This document shows, one piece after another, positions 43,224 through 51,892 of a DNA stretch of 64,000 nucleotides. This DNA comes from Streptomyces sp. NBC_01408. GTDB taxonomy: Bacteria > Actinomycetota > Actinomycetes > Streptomycetales > Streptomycetaceae. A program made the translations under genes and the position numbers. The notes below the pieces were generated by a model. The model had not been told where the DNA came from, ran no database searches, and saw only the letters and a list, made by a program, of their open reading frames with translations. The stretch lies in assembly GCF_026340255.1 (NCBI RefSeq), contig NZ_JAPEPJ010000003.1, positions 682,001-746,000 of the forward strand, written 5' to 3'. Each line of letters starts with the position of its first letter. Position 1 is the stretch's first letter.

Positions 43224-44473
43224 GCGCCCGCCTCCACGGCGGCGCGAGCCGCCATCTCCTGTGCCCGGGCCCTGGCCCAGGTCTCCGCTTCGAGGACGTC
43301 CGAGAGGGTGAGGGAAGTTCCCGCGTCCGGCGTCCCGTGCTCATCGACCACGGCAGAGACCGTATCCATGATTGCTGTGAACGGCAGCCGACCGGCCAGG
43401 AACGCCTCTACGCACTCCTCGTTCGCCGCATTGAACACCGCCGGGGCCGTACCGCCGAGGGTACCCACGTGCCGGGCCAGGTCCACCGCGGGGAACGCCT
43501 CGGTGTCCAGCGGGAAGAACTCCCAGGTCGACGCCTTGGTCCAGTCGAAGGCGGGGGCCGCGTCCGGGATCCGCTCGGGCCAGCCGAGGCCGATCGCGAT
43601 GGGGCCGCGCATGTCCGGCGGGGTGGCCTGGGCGAGGGTGGAGCCGTCGGTGAACTCCACCATGGAGTGCACGTAGGACTGCGGGTGGACCACGACCTCG
43701 ATCTGGTCGAAGGGGATGTCGTAGAGCAGGTGGGCCTCGATGACCTCCAGCCCCTTGTTGACCAGGGTCGCCGAGTTGACGGTGATCACCGGGCCCATGG
43801 CCCAGGTGGGGTGGGCCAGCGCGTCCTGGACGGTGACCCCCGCGAGCTCGGCGCGGGTGCGGCCGCGGAAGGGCCCGCCGGAGGCGGTGACCACGAGCTT
43901 GCGCACATCGGCCCGGGTCCCGGCGGCGAGCGCCTGGAAGAGCGCGGCGTGCTCGGAGTCCACCGGGATGATCTGGCCCGGCTTCGCGAGTTCCTTGACC
44001 AGCGGGCCGCCGACGATCAGCGACTCCTTGTTGGCGAGGGCCAGGGTCCGGCCCGCCCTCAGGGCGGCGAGGGTGGGCGCGAGGCCGATGGAGCCGGTGA
44101 TGCCGTTGAGGACGGTGTGGCACTCGGAGGCCGCGAGCACGGTCGCCGCGTCGGGACCGGCCAGGATCTCGGGCAGGGCCTCGGACGGGCCGTACTGGGC
44201 GCTCAGCGCCTCCTTCAGGGCCGGTACGACGTCCTCGCGGGCCACGGCCACGGCGGCGACCCGCAGCAGCCGGGCCTGCTCGGCCAGCAGCCCGACCCGC
44301 CCGCCGGCCGCGGAGAGCGCGGTGACCCGGAACCGGTCCGGGTGGCGCAGGGCGAGGTCGATGGCCTGGGTGCCGATGGACCCGGTGGACCCGAGGATGA
44401 CGATGTCCCGGATGCCCGCCGACGCGTCGAAGAGGACGTGCGGATCGGCAAGGGGGGCTTGGCGGTCGCTCAT
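43220..44473 (-). CDS. dxr: 1-deoxy-D-xylulose-5-phosphate reductoisomerase
   Basis: Second enzyme of the MEP pathway, making MEP from DXP with NADPH. The 417-residue protein shows the nucleotide loop G-S-T-G-S-I-G-T-Q near residue 27, A-N-K-E-S-L near 139, the metal-binding V-D-S-E-H-A near 160, and the substrate segment [15 protein letters not shown] near 213. ATG 44473 is chosen since the N-terminus is typical; the long open frame upstream overlaps the neighbouring gene. It is coupled to the site-2 protease by an ATGA overlap. Confidence 0.97.
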   Translation of the reverse strand: MSDRQAPLADPHVLFDASAGIRDIVILGSTGSIGTQAIDLALRHPDRFRVTALSAAGGRVGLLAEQARLLRVAAVAVAREDVVPALKEALSAQYGPSEALPEILAGPDAATVLAASECHTVLNGITGSIGLAPTLAALRAGRTLALANKESLIVGGPLVKELAKPGQIIPVDSEHAALFQALAAGTRADVRKLVVTASGGPFRGRTRAELAGVTVQDALAHPTWAMGPVITVNSATLVNKGLEVIEAHLLYDIPFDQIEVVVHPQSYVHSMVEFTDGSTLAQATPPDMRGPIAIGLGWPERIPDAAPAFDWTKASTWEFFPLDTEAFPAVDLARHVGTLGGTAPAVFNAANEECVEAFLAGRLPFTAIMDTVSAVVDEHGTPDAGTSLTLSDVLEAETWARARAQEMAARAAVEAGA

Positions 44474-44493
44474 GCCCCCATTGTTGCCGCAAG

Positions 44494-45861
44494 TCAGGGG
44501 CGGTTGGACACGGAGTCCCCGTGAACGACCCCGGCGAGCAGTTCGGGGAGCGTTCCGGCGAACTCCGGCAGCGAGCGGGCGGCGCCCCACCAGGCGTCGG
44601 CGTCCGTGCCGAGGGCGTCGGCGAACAGCCGGTCCGCCTCGGCCCGGGCGGCGAGGACCGCCTGCGGCCGGTCGTGCCGGTCGGGGAGGTCCACGTCGCC
44701 CAGCCAGTGGTCCTCGTCCAGCGCCCAGGCGGCGGGGGCCTTGTGCCCGATCACGTCGGTGCCGGTGAGCAGGCCGCGGTCGAGGCAGTCGCGGACCCAC
44801 CGGACGTCCTCGCGCAGGTCGCCCATGGCATTGGGCACGGCGAGGCTGGCCAGGGCCAGCTCGCGCTGTACGCCGCCGACGGGCTCCGGGGAGCCGGGGG
44901 CCAGCGCCTCGACGGCCCGCGCGAGGTCCGGGCCGTCCCCGGTGACGGGCAGCGGCCCGGGCACGGTCCCGTCCGCCACCGCGGCCACCAGTTCGGGCAG
45001 GGTTCCGCGGAAGCCGGGGGCGTGCCGTTGCAGCTCGGCCCACAGCCGCGGGTCGTCGCCCAGCGCGGGCCGCAGCACCCGGTGCAGTGCCGAGCGCATC
45101 CCGGCCCACTCGGCCAGGTTCCAGGCGAGCCGGCCGGTGCCGTGCGCCTGGCCGAGCAGCAGGGTCCGGTGGGCGGGGGCCACCGCCGCCGCGAGCTCGT
45201 CGAAGGTGAGGGTGCCGGTCCGGACCGCGCGCACGGCGGGGCGGTGCCAGTGGGGGCCGTACGAGCCCTGCGCGCGCGTGTCGAGCAGTGCGAGGCAGAC
45301 CCGCCGGTCCAGTCCGGCCACGAGCAGCAGGGCCTCGACCGAGCCGGGCGGCAGCGGGGAGCGGGCGTGCTCGCGGAGCAGGGCCCCGGGGTCGAGCGCG
45401 TGCGGGAGGGCGAGCACGTCGAGCGGCACGCGGGGGCGGCGGCTGCCGTGCCGGCGCAGCAGGGCGATCAGCTCCGCGCCGGTCAGCGGCGGGTTCCCGG
45501 GCCCGGCCTCGCGGCCCAGCTCGGCGCTGAGCGTGGCCAGCAGGGCGGGCGCGGGGCCGGACCGGGCGGCGTACCGCGCGGGGCCCGGCAGGCCGGGCAG
45601 CGGGCGGCCGAGCACCTGGGGGTTGCGGGCGATGGTGCGGCGGTCCTCGTCGGTGCCGTAGCGCAGGAGCAGGGTGACGACGGGCGCCGGGAGGTACTCG
45701 TCGCGGCAGAGGTAGCGGCGGGTGGCCGCGTCGAGGCGGCCGAGCACCCAGGCCGCGACGGTGTCCGGTGCGTGGCGCAGCAGCAGCGCCACGCACCAGG
45801 CCAGCCGCCTGCTCTCCCGGTCCGCGTCCACATGCATCCGATTCCCCGTCGCCGCGCGCAT
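44494..45861 (-). CDS. Unknown helical repeat protein
   Basis: A protein of about 455 residues (447 if the ATG at 45837 is used) that I do not recognise. It is Leu/Ala/Arg-rich and helical, with short HEAT- or variant-leucine-like segments. One segment is duplicated: F-R-G-T-L-P-E-L-V-A-A-V-A-D-G in the middle and F-A-G-T-L-P-E-L-L-A-G-V-V-H-G near the end. No signal peptide, membrane helix or catalytic motif is visible. It lies 20 bases before dxr on the same strand, so it may be co-transcribed with dxr and the protease. The start is uncertain; GGACAGG precedes 45861. Confidence 0.78.
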   Translation of the reverse strand: MRAATGNRMHVDADRESRRLAWCVALLLRHAPDTVAAWVLGRLDAATRRYLCRDEYLPAPVVTLLLRYGTDEDRRTIARNPQVLGRPLPGLPGPARYAARSGPAPALLATLSAELGREAGPGNPPLTGAELIALLRRHGSRRPRVPLDVLALPHALDPGALLREHARSPLPPGSVEALLLVAGLDRRVCLALLDTRAQGSYGPHWHRPAVRAVRTGTLTFDELAAAVAPAHRTLLLGQAHGTGRLAWNLAEWAGMRSALHRVLRPALGDDPRLWAELQRHAPGFRGTLPELVAAVADGTVPGPLPVTGDGPDLARAVEALAPGSPEPVGGVQRELALASLAVPNAMGDLREDVRWVRDCLDRGLLTGTDVIGHKAPAAWALDEDHWLGDVDLPDRHDRPQAVLAARAEADRLFADALGTDADAWWGAARSLPEFAGTLPELLAGVVHGDSVSNRP

Positions 45862-45904
45862 ACGCCTGTCCGGCGTGCGGCGATGATCGCAGTTCAGGGA
45901 CGGT

Positions 45905-47872
45905 TCAGCGAAGGGGGCGGTGGACGTTTTTCCGGGTGGAGGGGCCGGGGGTGGCGTCGGCGATCCACGGACCGTCGCCCGAGGGGTCGAGTACGCCTTC
46001 CTCCAGCCAGGTGTAGGTGCCGGACAGGACTCCCTGCACCACGGTGCGGTCGAGGTCGTCGGTGTTGGTCCAGAGCCGTCCGAAGAGCTCCTCGACACGG
46101 ATCCGGGACTGCCGGCAGAAGGCGTCGGCCAGCTGGTAGGCCTCGCGGCCGTGGTCGCCCTTGGCCCGCAGGTGCTCGGCGCGGACGCAGGCGGCGCTCA
46201 TCGCGAAGAGTTCGGCGCCGATGTCGACGATCCGGCCGAGGAAGCCCTGCTTGGTCTCCATGCGGCCCTGCCAGCGGGACATGGCGTAGAAGGTGGACCG
46301 GGCGAGCTTTCGGGCGCTGCGCTCGACGAAGCGCAGGTGGGTGGCGAGGTCGGGGTGGCCGCCGGGGTGGAACTCCCGGTAGGTGCCGGGGACCTGTCCG
46401 GCTCCCGTGGCCAGTTTGGGCAGCCAGCGGGCGTAGAAGCCGGCCGCGCGGGCGCCCGCCTTCGCCTTGTCGCCCAAGGCCTTCTCGGGGTCGATGAGGT
46501 CGCCCGCGACCGCCAGGTGGGCATCGACGGCCTCGCGGGCGATCAGCAGGTGCATGATCTCCGTCGAGCCCTCGAAGATCCGGTTGATCCGCAGGTCGCG
46601 GAGCATCTGCTCGGCGGGCACGGCGCGCTCGCCGCGGGCGGCGAGGGACTCGGCGGTCTCGAAGCCGCGGCCGCCGCGGATCTGCACGAGCTCGTCGGCC
46701 ATCAGGCAGGCCATCTCGGAGCCGTAGAGCTTGGCGAGGGCCGCTTCGATGCGGATGTCGTTGCGGTCCTCGTCGGCCATCTGGGAGGCGAGGTCGACGA
46801 CGGCTTCGAGGGCGAAGGTGGTGGCGGCGATGAAGGAGATCTTGGCGCCGACCGCCTCGTGCCGCGCCACGGGCCGCCCCCACTGCTCGCGGACGCCGGA
46901 CCACTCGCGGGCGATCTTCAGGCACCACTTCCCGGCGCCGACGCACATGGCGGGCAGCGAGAGCCGGCCGGTGTTGAGGGTGGTCAGGGCGATCTTCAGA
47001 CCGGAGCCCTCGGCGCCGATCCGCTGCCCGGCGGGGACCCTGACCTGGTGGAATCGGGTGACGCCGTTCTCCAGGCCGCGCAGCCCCATGAAGGCGTTGC
47101 GGTGTTCGACGGTGATCCCCGGGGAGTCGGCCTCCACGACGAAGGCGGTGATCCCGCCCCGGTGGTTCTCGCTCCTGGGCACCCGGGCCATGACGACGAG
47201 GAGGTCGGCGACGACCCCGTTGGTCGTCCACAGCTTCACGCCGTCGAGGACGTACGCGTCGTCCCCGTCGGGGACGGCCGTGGTGGCCAGGCGCGCCGGG
47301 TCGGATCCCACGTCCGGCTCGGTGAGCAGGAACGCGCTGATGGCGGTCGTGGCGCAGCGGGGCAGATAGGCGTCCTTCTGCTCCTGGGTGCCGAACATCT
47401 TCAGCGGCTGGGGCACGCCGATCGACTGGTGGGCGGAGAGCAGGGCGCCGATGGCGGGGCTGACGGAGCCGACGAGGGCGAGCGCCTTGTTGTAGTAGAC
47501 CTGGGTGAGGCCGAGGCCCCCGTACTTGGGGTCGATCTTCATGCCGAGCGCGCCGAGCTCCTTGAGCCCGCGCACGGTCTCGTCGGGGATCTTCGCCTCG
47601 CGCTCGATGCGGGCACCGTCGATCGAGGTCTCGCAGAACTCCCGCAGCCGGGCCAGGAAGGCCTCGCCCCGCCGGACGTCCTCGTCGGCGGGGAGCGGGT
47701 GGGGGTGGATCAGGTCGAGCCGGAACCGTCCCAGGAAGAGTTCCTTGGCGAAGCTGGGCTTGCGCCAGTCCTGTTCCCGGGCCGCTTCCGCGACCTGTCG
47801 TGCCTCGCGCTCGGTCACCTTGGGCTGCGTGCCACTGGGCTGTACGGGCTGTGCGGGCTGTGTTGCGGACAT
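45905..47872 (-). CDS. Acyl-CoA dehydrogenase
   Basis: Flavoprotein of the acyl-CoA dehydrogenase superfamily, about 655 residues, longer than the 380-residue core enzymes because of a C-terminal helical extension after about residue 480. Core signatures: F-L-L-T-E-P-D-V-G-S-D (about 185-195), the F-M-G-L-R-G-L-E-N-G region, G-R-P-V-A-R-H-E-A-V-G, and Q-I-R-G-G-R-G-F-E-T followed by R-I-F-E-G-S-T-E-I-M. The last Glu region is where the catalytic base lies in many members. ATG 47872 is preferred (GAGG 11 bases upstream); a GTG at 47884 is possible. Substrate chain length is unknown. Confidence 0.93.
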   Translation of the reverse strand: MSATQPAQPVQPSGTQPKVTEREARQVAEAAREQDWRKPSFAKELFLGRFRLDLIHPHPLPADEDVRRGEAFLARLREFCETSIDGARIEREAKIPDETVRGLKELGALGMKIDPKYGGLGLTQVYYNKALALVGSVSPAIGALLSAHQSIGVPQPLKMFGTQEQKDAYLPRCATTAISAFLLTEPDVGSDPARLATTAVPDGDDAYVLDGVKLWTTNGVVADLLVVMARVPRSENHRGGITAFVVEADSPGITVEHRNAFMGLRGLENGVTRFHQVRVPAGQRIGAEGSGLKIALTTLNTGRLSLPAMCVGAGKWCLKIAREWSGVREQWGRPVARHEAVGAKISFIAATTFALEAVVDLASQMADEDRNDIRIEAALAKLYGSEMACLMADELVQIRGGRGFETAESLAARGERAVPAEQMLRDLRINRIFEGSTEIMHLLIAREAVDAHLAVAGDLIDPEKALGDKAKAGARAAGFYARWLPKLATGAGQVPGTYREFHPGGHPDLATHLRFVERSARKLARSTFYAMSRWQGRMETKQGFLGRIVDIGAELFAMSAACVRAEHLRAKGDHGREAYQLADAFCRQSRIRVEELFGRLWTNTDDLDRTVVQGVLSGTYTWLEEGVLDPSGDGPWIADATPGPSTRKNVHRPLR

Positions 47873-47967
47873 GAGGGGGCTCACCTCGCCGCCGGAGTCG
47901 GTGGTACCGGCCTACCGGCCGGTGCTACCTGTGAGTCGTACCCGTTCTGGGCGGCGGGGAAAAGGGG

Positions 47968-48004
47968 GACGGCCGGAGCCCCCGCACAGTAGGCTCCGGC
48001 CGTC
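47968..48004 (-). terminator. Terminator of the aldehyde dehydrogenase gene
   Basis: Perfect 13 bp arms GACGGCCGGAGCC and GGCTCCGGCCGTC, with CCCCCTTTTCC following on the minus strand, 21 bases beyond the stop of the aldehyde dehydrogenase gene. Confidence 0.8.
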
Positions 48005-48024
48005 GGCTTTTTGGCCGTACGAGA

Positions 48025-49470
48025 TCAGATGTCGAGGCCGGTCAGGACCAGGACTCGCTCGTACGTGTAGTCGTCCATCGCGTAGCGGACGCCCTCGCGG
48101 CCCACGCCGGACTGCTTGACGCCGCCGTACGGCATCTGGTCGGCGCGGTAGGACGGCGCGTCGCCGATGATCACGCCGCCGACCTCGAGCTCGCGGTGGG
48201 CGCGGAACGCGGTCTGGATGTCCCGGGTGAAGACGCCGGTCTGGAGACCGAACTTCGAGTCGTTGACGGCGGCGAAGGCCTCGTCGGTGTTCTCGACCCT
48301 CTTCAGGGTGAGGACCGGTCCGAAGACCTCCTCGGTGGCCAGCTTGACGCCGTCCGGGACCTCCGCGAGGACGGTGGGCTCGTACGAGGCACCCTCGCGC
48401 TTGCCGCCGGCGAGCAGCTTGGCTCCGGCGGAGACCGCCTCGTCCACCCAGGACTCGACGCGCTGGGCGGCGGCTTCGGAGACGAGCGGGCCGACGTCGG
48501 TGGCCGAGTCGGAGGGGTCGCCGGTGACCTGGGCCTGGACCTTCGTCACGACCTTCTCCACGAGGCGGTCGTAGACGGTGGCGTCGGCGATCACCCGCTG
48601 CACGGAGATGCAGGACTGGCCGGCCTGGTAGTTCGAGAAGGTCGCGATCCGGGTCGCGGCCCAGTCGAGGTCGGCCTCCGAGGCCCAGTCGTCCAGGACC
48701 ACGGCAGCGGCGTTGCCGCCGAGCTCCAGGGTGCAGTGCTTGTGGGGCACCGACTGCTGGATGGCGTAGCCGACGGTGTCGGAGCCGGTGAAGGAGATGA
48801 CGGGCAGGCGCTCGTCCTTGACCAGGGCGGGCATCTTGTCGTTCGCGACCGGCAGGACCGACCAGGAACCGGCCGGGAGGTCGGTCTCGGCGAGCAGCTC
48901 GCCGAGGATCAGCCCCGACAGGGGCGTGGCCGGGGCGGGCTTGAGGATGATCGGCGCGCCGACGGCGATGGCCGGGGCGACCTTGTGGGCGCACAGGTTC
49001 AGCGGGAAGTTGAACGGCGCGATGCCGAGGACCGGACCCTTGACGAAGCGGCGGGTCAGCGCGAGCCGGCCGACGCCGCCGGCGTCGGTGTCGAGGCGCT
49101 GGGCCTCTCCGCCGTTGAAGCGGCGGGCCTCTTCGGCGGCGAAGCGGAACACGGACACCGCACGGCCGACCTCACCGCGGGCCCACTTGACGGGCTTGCC
49201 GTTCTCGGCGGAGATCAGCTGGGCGATCTCCTCGGTGCGCTCGGCGAGCCGCTTGGACACGTGGTCCAGGGCAGCGGCCCGTACGTGGGCGGGGGTCGCG
49301 GAGAACTCCGCCGTCACGGCGTACGCCGCGGCCACGGCCTCCTCGACCTGCGCGTCGGTGGGCACGCTGACCGTACCGACGAGGCGGCCGTCCCACGGGG
49401 AGTGGACGTCGAAGCTGTCCTCGCCGGTGGCCTGGCGGCCGGCGAGCCAGAAGGCGTGGGTGGAAGTCAT
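48025..49470 (-). CDS. Aldehyde dehydrogenase
   Basis: NAD(P)-dependent aldehyde dehydrogenase of 481 residues. Visible features are A-P-F-N-F-P-L-N-L near residue 153 (where the usual Trp is Phe), F-T-G-S-D-T-V-G near 228, the general-base segment L-E-L-G-G-N near 252, and the catalytic Cys in Y-Q-A-G-Q-S-C-I-S-V near 286, then E-E-V-F-G-P-V near 385. ATG 49470 gives a normal N-terminus. The nearby gabT, PucR regulator and pot genes make a semialdehyde from polyamine or GABA breakdown a plausible substrate, but the family is too broad to name it. A strong hairpin follows. Confidence 0.93.
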   Translation of the reverse strand: MTSTHAFWLAGRQATGEDSFDVHSPWDGRLVGTVSVPTDAQVEEAVAAAYAVTAEFSATPAHVRAAALDHVSKRLAERTEEIAQLISAENGKPVKWARGEVGRAVSVFRFAAEEARRFNGGEAQRLDTDAGGVGRLALTRRFVKGPVLGIAPFNFPLNLCAHKVAPAIAVGAPIILKPAPATPLSGLILGELLAETDLPAGSWSVLPVANDKMPALVKDERLPVISFTGSDTVGYAIQQSVPHKHCTLELGGNAAAVVLDDWASEADLDWAATRIATFSNYQAGQSCISVQRVIADATVYDRLVEKVVTKVQAQVTGDPSDSATDVGPLVSEAAAQRVESWVDEAVSAGAKLLAGGKREGASYEPTVLAEVPDGVKLATEEVFGPVLTLKRVENTDEAFAAVNDSKFGLQTGVFTRDIQTAFRAHRELEVGGVIIGDAPSYRADQMPYGGVKQSGVGREGVRYAMDDYTYERVLVLTGLDI

Positions 49471-49650
49471 GCGAATCCCGGCCCTTCGGAGTGTGCGGTG
49501 GGTCCTTGTCCCCTCCACCGTAGGACTCCGCCGGGGATTCGGCGTTTATCCGGGGTGTAGTACCTGCGGGGTGGGCTGCGCCGGTTTGTCAGTGTCGCCG
49601 GGTTCCCTGCGGGCTGCTCGGCCGTGTCGGTTCGGCTGCGCCCGGCCCCC

Positions 49651-49707
49651 TGGGGCTCCGCCCCAGACCCCGCGCCTCAAACGCCGGCGGGGCTGGATTT
49701 GGCCCTG
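49651..49707 (+). repeat. Dispersed intergenic repeat, copy A
   Basis: Starts with TGGGGC-TCC-GCCCCA, continues CCCCGCGCCTCAAACGCCGG and then GGGGCTGGATTTGGCCCTGG. It is the left outer arm of the nested palindrome and is nearly identical to the reverse complement of 50032-50095; it also matches copy C at 37156. Confidence 0.85.
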
Positions 49708-49757
49708 GCTTCGCCCCTGGGGGCAGGCGGGCCTGGTCGGTGGTGTCGGTGCGCGGG

Positions 49758-50003
49758 GCCGCTCCGGGTTGTCTCCTCGGCTCGCGCACTGAGCCCGACC
49801 CGACGTCATCAGCCTGGGTTGCGCGCTCGTCCTGCGGGGACAACCCTGCGCGTCCCCACTCCCCTCCACCACGGCTACGCCTTCCGAAGCCCGGGCGTGG
49901 GGCGGGGTCGCGCAGGAGAGTCCCCGCAGGACGAGCGCGCAACCCAGGCCGCACATGCGTAGCCAGGGCTCAGTGCGCGAGCCGAGGAGACGCTCCGGAG
50001 CGT
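49758..50003. repeat. Inner inverted repeat pair
   Basis: Left arm about 49758-49852, right arm about 49910-50003. Shared blocks in inverted order include TCTCCTCGGCTCGCGCACTG followed by AGCCC, and CCTGGGTTGCGCGCTCGTCC followed by TGCGGGGAC. A roughly 57-base unpaired centre separates them. The middle of the arms (around 49795-49812 versus 49951-49969) has diverged. Confidence 0.85.
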
Positions 50004-50031
50004 CCCCGACCCACACCCCGCCAAGCCCCCG

Positions 50032-50095
50032 CCAGGGCCAAGGCCAAACCCAGCCCCGCCGGCGATTGAGGCGCGGGGTCCGGGGCGGAGCCCCG
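50032..50095 (-). repeat. Dispersed intergenic repeat, copy B (inverted)
   Basis: Read on the minus strand: GGGGC-TCC-GCCCC, then GGACCCCGCGCCTCAATCGC, then GGGGCTGGGTTTGGCC. It is the right outer arm of the nested palindrome and lies about 60 bases beyond the PucR stop. Confidence 0.85.
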
Positions 50096-50151
50096 TGCAA
50101 CGGCGCCGCAGAGGCCAAGCCCCGTACACCGCTGAGCCTGGCCGCAGGCCG

Positions 50152-51732
50152 TCAGGTCGGGGTCGATGTTGCCTTCAGGGCCAGCCACAACTCCATGCGG
50201 ACGTCCGGGTCGTCGAGCGAGCGGCCCAGGATCTCCTCGACCCGCTTCATCCGGTAGCGCAGCGTGTGCCGGTGCACACCGAGATCGGCTGCGGCCGCGT
50301 CCCACTGGCCGTGGCGGGAGAGCCACGCCTGCAAGGAGGCCACCAGGTCGCCGCGCCCCACCGCGTCGTGCTCGCGCAGCGCCCGCAGGGTGCCGTCCGC
50401 GAAGGCGCGTACGGCCTCGTCGGCCAGCAGGGGCAGGACCGAACCCGCCGCCATCTCCTCGTGCTCGACCAGCGGCCGGCCCCGGCGGCGGGCCACGGCG
50501 AGGGCCTGGTCTGCCTGTTTCATGGCGCTCGCCACGCCCAAGGGCCCGGCCGGGGCGGACAGGCCGACCACCAGCTCGTCCGGTTCCGGCCCGGTGGCCT
50601 CGCGCCCGCGCCGGGACTCCAGTGCCTCCGCGTGGTCCGCGCAGGCGTGTACGGCCGAGCCCCCGTCGGCGGCCAGCACCACCAGCCGGCCGGGCTCCGG
50701 CACCACCAGCAGCGCCTCGCCGGTGCGGGCGGCCGCCGACTCCACCGCGTCGGTCAGCAGCGCCAGCCCCTCGGGCTGGGCCGTGCCGGGCAGCGCCGGT
50801 TCGGCCACGATCAGCCGGAACGGCGCTTCCAGCAGAGCGCCGTACAGGTCCCCGGCCACGGCCCGCGCATGCTCGGCCTCCCCGGCCAGCAGCATCCGCA
50901 GCACGGCCGCCCCCAGCCGGGACTCGGCGTCGTGCAGGGAGCGCGAGCGTTCGGTGGTGAGGGTGAGCAGCGCCACCGCGGAGTGGACGGCGTACCGCTC
51001 GGCCGTGCCCAGCGGGGCCCCCGTGCCCACGGCGAGCGCGCCCCGGGCCCGGCGGCCGGTGCCCAGCGACTGGAGCTCGACCCGGTCGTCGGAGCCGCCG
51101 ACCACCGCGCTGGCGGGCGCGGGCCGCTCCCGCAGCCGCTCCACGTCGGGGGTGAGCCGGGCGGCCCGCCGGGCGGCCCAGTCGGGGGCGGCCGCGACGA
51201 CCGCGCCGGAGGTGTCGTACAGCGCGGCCCAGCCGTGCACGTGCGCGGCCAGTTTCGCCAGCAGGTCGGCGGGCCCGTCGGCGGACAGCGCGGCCCGGGT
51301 CAGTTCCCGCTGGGCCTCGAAACCGGCGGTCACGGCCCGGTACTGGTCCGCGGCGAGGGCCGCGGAGACGGCCTTGCTGATCGCCAGGAAGGGGGTGCGG
51401 CGCGGCACCTCCAGCAGGGGCAGGTCCTCGGTCCGCGCGGCCTCGACCAGCGCCTCGGGGATCGCCTCGTAGTTGACGCCGATCGCGAAGCCGATGCCGA
51501 CGACCCCGGCCGCGGCGAGGCGCCGGACGTAGCGGCGCATCTCCTCGGGGTCCTCGGCGTCCAGCTTCATGGCGGTGATCAGGAGGAGTTCCCCGCCCTC
51601 CATGTAGGGGACGGGGTCGGCGAGCTCGCTGACGTGGGCCCAGCGCACGGGGGTGTCGAGGCGGCTCTCCCCCGCCCGGACGCTGAGCTTGAGGGCCGAG
51701 TGCTGGACGAGCGAGGCGAGGGTGAGCGGCAT
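50152..51732 (-). CDS. PucR family transcriptional regulator
   Basis: A 526-residue DNA-binding regulator. The N-terminal PucR domain (about 1-125) begins M-P-L-T-L-A-S-L-V and includes W-A-H-V-S-E-L-A-D-P-V-P-Y-M-E-G-G-E-L-L-L. A GGDEF-like, degenerate middle precedes the C-terminal helix-turn-helix: D-A-A-A-A-D-L-G-V-H-R-H-T-L-R-Y-R-M-K-R-V-E. In Streptomyces such regulators often control nitrogen-compound catabolism. The aldehyde dehydrogenase gene lies downstream on the same strand beyond the nested palindrome, and gabT is 2.8 kb away, so they are candidate targets. Confidence 0.93.
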   Translation of the reverse strand: MPLTLASLVQHSALKLSVRAGESRLDTPVRWAHVSELADPVPYMEGGELLLITAMKLDAEDPEEMRRYVRRLAAAGVVGIGFAIGVNYEAIPEALVEAARTEDLPLLEVPRRTPFLAISKAVSAALAADQYRAVTAGFEAQRELTRAALSADGPADLLAKLAAHVHGWAALYDTSGAVVAAAPDWAARRAARLTPDVERLRERPAPASAVVGGSDDRVELQSLGTGRRARGALAVGTGAPLGTAERYAVHSAVALLTLTTERSRSLHDAESRLGAAVLRMLLAGEAEHARAVAGDLYGALLEAPFRLIVAEPALPGTAQPEGLALLTDAVESAAARTGEALLVVPEPGRLVVLAADGGSAVHACADHAEALESRRGREATGPEPDELVVGLSAPAGPLGVASAMKQADQALAVARRRGRPLVEHEEMAAGSVLPLLADEAVRAFADGTLRALREHDAVGRGDLVASLQAWLSRHGQWDAAAADLGVHRHTLRYRMKRVEEILGRSLDDPDVRMELWLALKATSTPT

Positions 51733-51892
51733 CGGTTACCAGGGGCCTTAGCGGAAGGGGGCGGCGGAACACGCGGCGGCAGGTGCGGTGGAGGGGCGGC
51801 AGGAGAGGCGGCAGGAGGGCCGTACGCGCTTTTCGCCGTGTCGTATGAACGGCTCCCCTCGATTCTGCCATCCCGTACGGGTCCCCCTGCGG

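Larger units (their letters stand above)
49471..50151. other. 681-base non-coding region with nested inverted repeats
   Basis: No credible gene: open frames here exist on both strands only because the sequence is GC-rich and self-complementary. From 49651 to 50095 the DNA forms a nested palindrome: outer arms are dispersed-repeat copies A and B, inner arms a second pair. The aldehyde dehydrogenase promoter must lie at the left end (49471-49600). The right end, 50096-50151, follows the PucR stop and may include its terminator. Confidence 0.8.

Noticed and set aside
49546..50118. Protein of about 190 residues on the minus strand, and similar plus-strand frames
   Set aside because: They lie entirely in the nested palindrome, are open in several frames on both strands, and show only repeat-derived Pro/Arg/Gly sequence.
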